This document shows positions 63,907-64,000 of a stretch of DNA of 64,000 nt, in pieces. The stretch is from Bradyrhizobium sp. CB1015. Its GTDB lineage: Bacteria; Pseudomonadota; Alphaproteobacteria; Rhizobiales; Xanthobacteraceae. The notes below the pieces were generated by a model. It was not told the origin of the DNA, ran no database searches, and worked only from the letters and a program-made list of their open reading frames with translations. The stretch lies in contig NZ_CP104174.1 in assembly GCF_025200925.1 (NCBI RefSeq), positions 5,580,001 to 5,644,000 of the forward strand, in the 5' to 3' direction. The position numbers and the translations under genes are program-made. Positions within the stretch are counted from its first letter, which is position 1; each line of letters begins with the position of its first letter.

Positions 63907-64000
63907 CTAATGAGACTTGGAGTTCGCCAGAGTTTCGCGAATTTCTGCCATTCTGTCCCTCAAGGCGACCACGACGTCTCCTGCGCCGAGACCAAGAAGT
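63907..64000 (-). CDS. C-terminal end of a minus-strand gene, possibly Mur-ligase-like
   Basis: The frame entering from the right edge ends at a TAG at 63907 and encodes LLGLGAGDVVVALRDRMAEI followed by RETLANSKSH. The LGAGD segment followed by a helix resembles the end of MurC-type ligases (LGAGN/D-I). Only 31 codons are in view, so the family is tentative. Confidence 0.45.
   Translation of the reverse strand, partial: LLGLGAGDVVVALRDRMAEIRETLANSKSH

Noticed and set aside
1..64000. tRNA or rRNA genes
   Set aside because: None was recognised by eye on either strand; a covariance-model scan would be needed to exclude one.

Overview
The window looks like a chromosome or genomic-island segment of a Bradyrhizobium-type alphaproteobacterium. 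The coding regions are GC-rich with sharply AT-rich promoter islands. Families typical of that group recur: rhizobial small proteins, HvrA-like H-NS, PrsDE-type secretion, and IS256, IS630 and IS110 elements. The taxonomic call is inference from gene content, not from a marker gene.

Region 1 (1-14910) is a catabolic island. A minus-strand operon reads: Tat-exported substrate-binding protein, LivG, LivF, LivH, LivM, then an N,N-dimethylformamidase (DMFase) large-subunit homologue, then a further gene leaving the window. The LivM protein carries a C-terminal domain that I read as the DMFase small subunit fused to the permease. A LuxR-type regulator, an MFS transporter with a disrupted 5' end, a copper amine oxidase and an acyl-CoA synthetase follow. 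The same palindrome, AATnnGTCAGyTGACnnATT, lies about 195 bp upstream of both the transporter/DMFase operon and the amine oxidase gene. This suggests one regulon for uptake and hydrolysis of an N-substituted amide and oxidation of the released amine. It is the best candidate here for an undescribed system.

Region 2 (15212-24440) is a regulatory and surface cluster. It holds a 1290-residue protein joining a degenerate receiver and LuxR HTH to a long adhesin-like tail with four 162-bp in-frame tandem repeats. It also holds a Crp/Fnr regulator, a second receiver-LuxR protein, an H-NS-like protein, and paralogous pairs of small genes (Tat-signal glycine-rich proteins and short coiled-coil proteins).

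Region 3 (24582-35835) is an accessory zone. It contains an IS256 element, an IS630 element, an acyltransferase stranded between them, a frameshifted YqaJ/ERF-HNH recombination cassette, a decayed PQQ sugar dehydrogenase-cytochrome c gene, a BTLCP (LapG-like) cysteine protease and a fragment of an hlyD gene.

Region 4 (36234-63658) is an exopolysaccharide and secretion locus. It encodes nucleotide-sugar enzymes (UDP-glucose dehydrogenase, a decarboxylase/epimerase-like SDR, CDP-glucose pyrophosphorylase, an RmlC-like epimerase, GalE, a DegT aminotransferase and others), four glycosyltransferases, a Wzy/ligase-like membrane protein, a polysaccharide deacetylase and an FkbM methyltransferase. 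A type I secretion operon exports a beta-helix/Ig-repeat protein, and a second gene encodes a paralogous beta-helix without the secretion tail. Decayed IS3, IS256 and IS110 copies lie between the modules. The window ends in the C-terminus of a minus-strand gene, possibly Mur-ligase-like.
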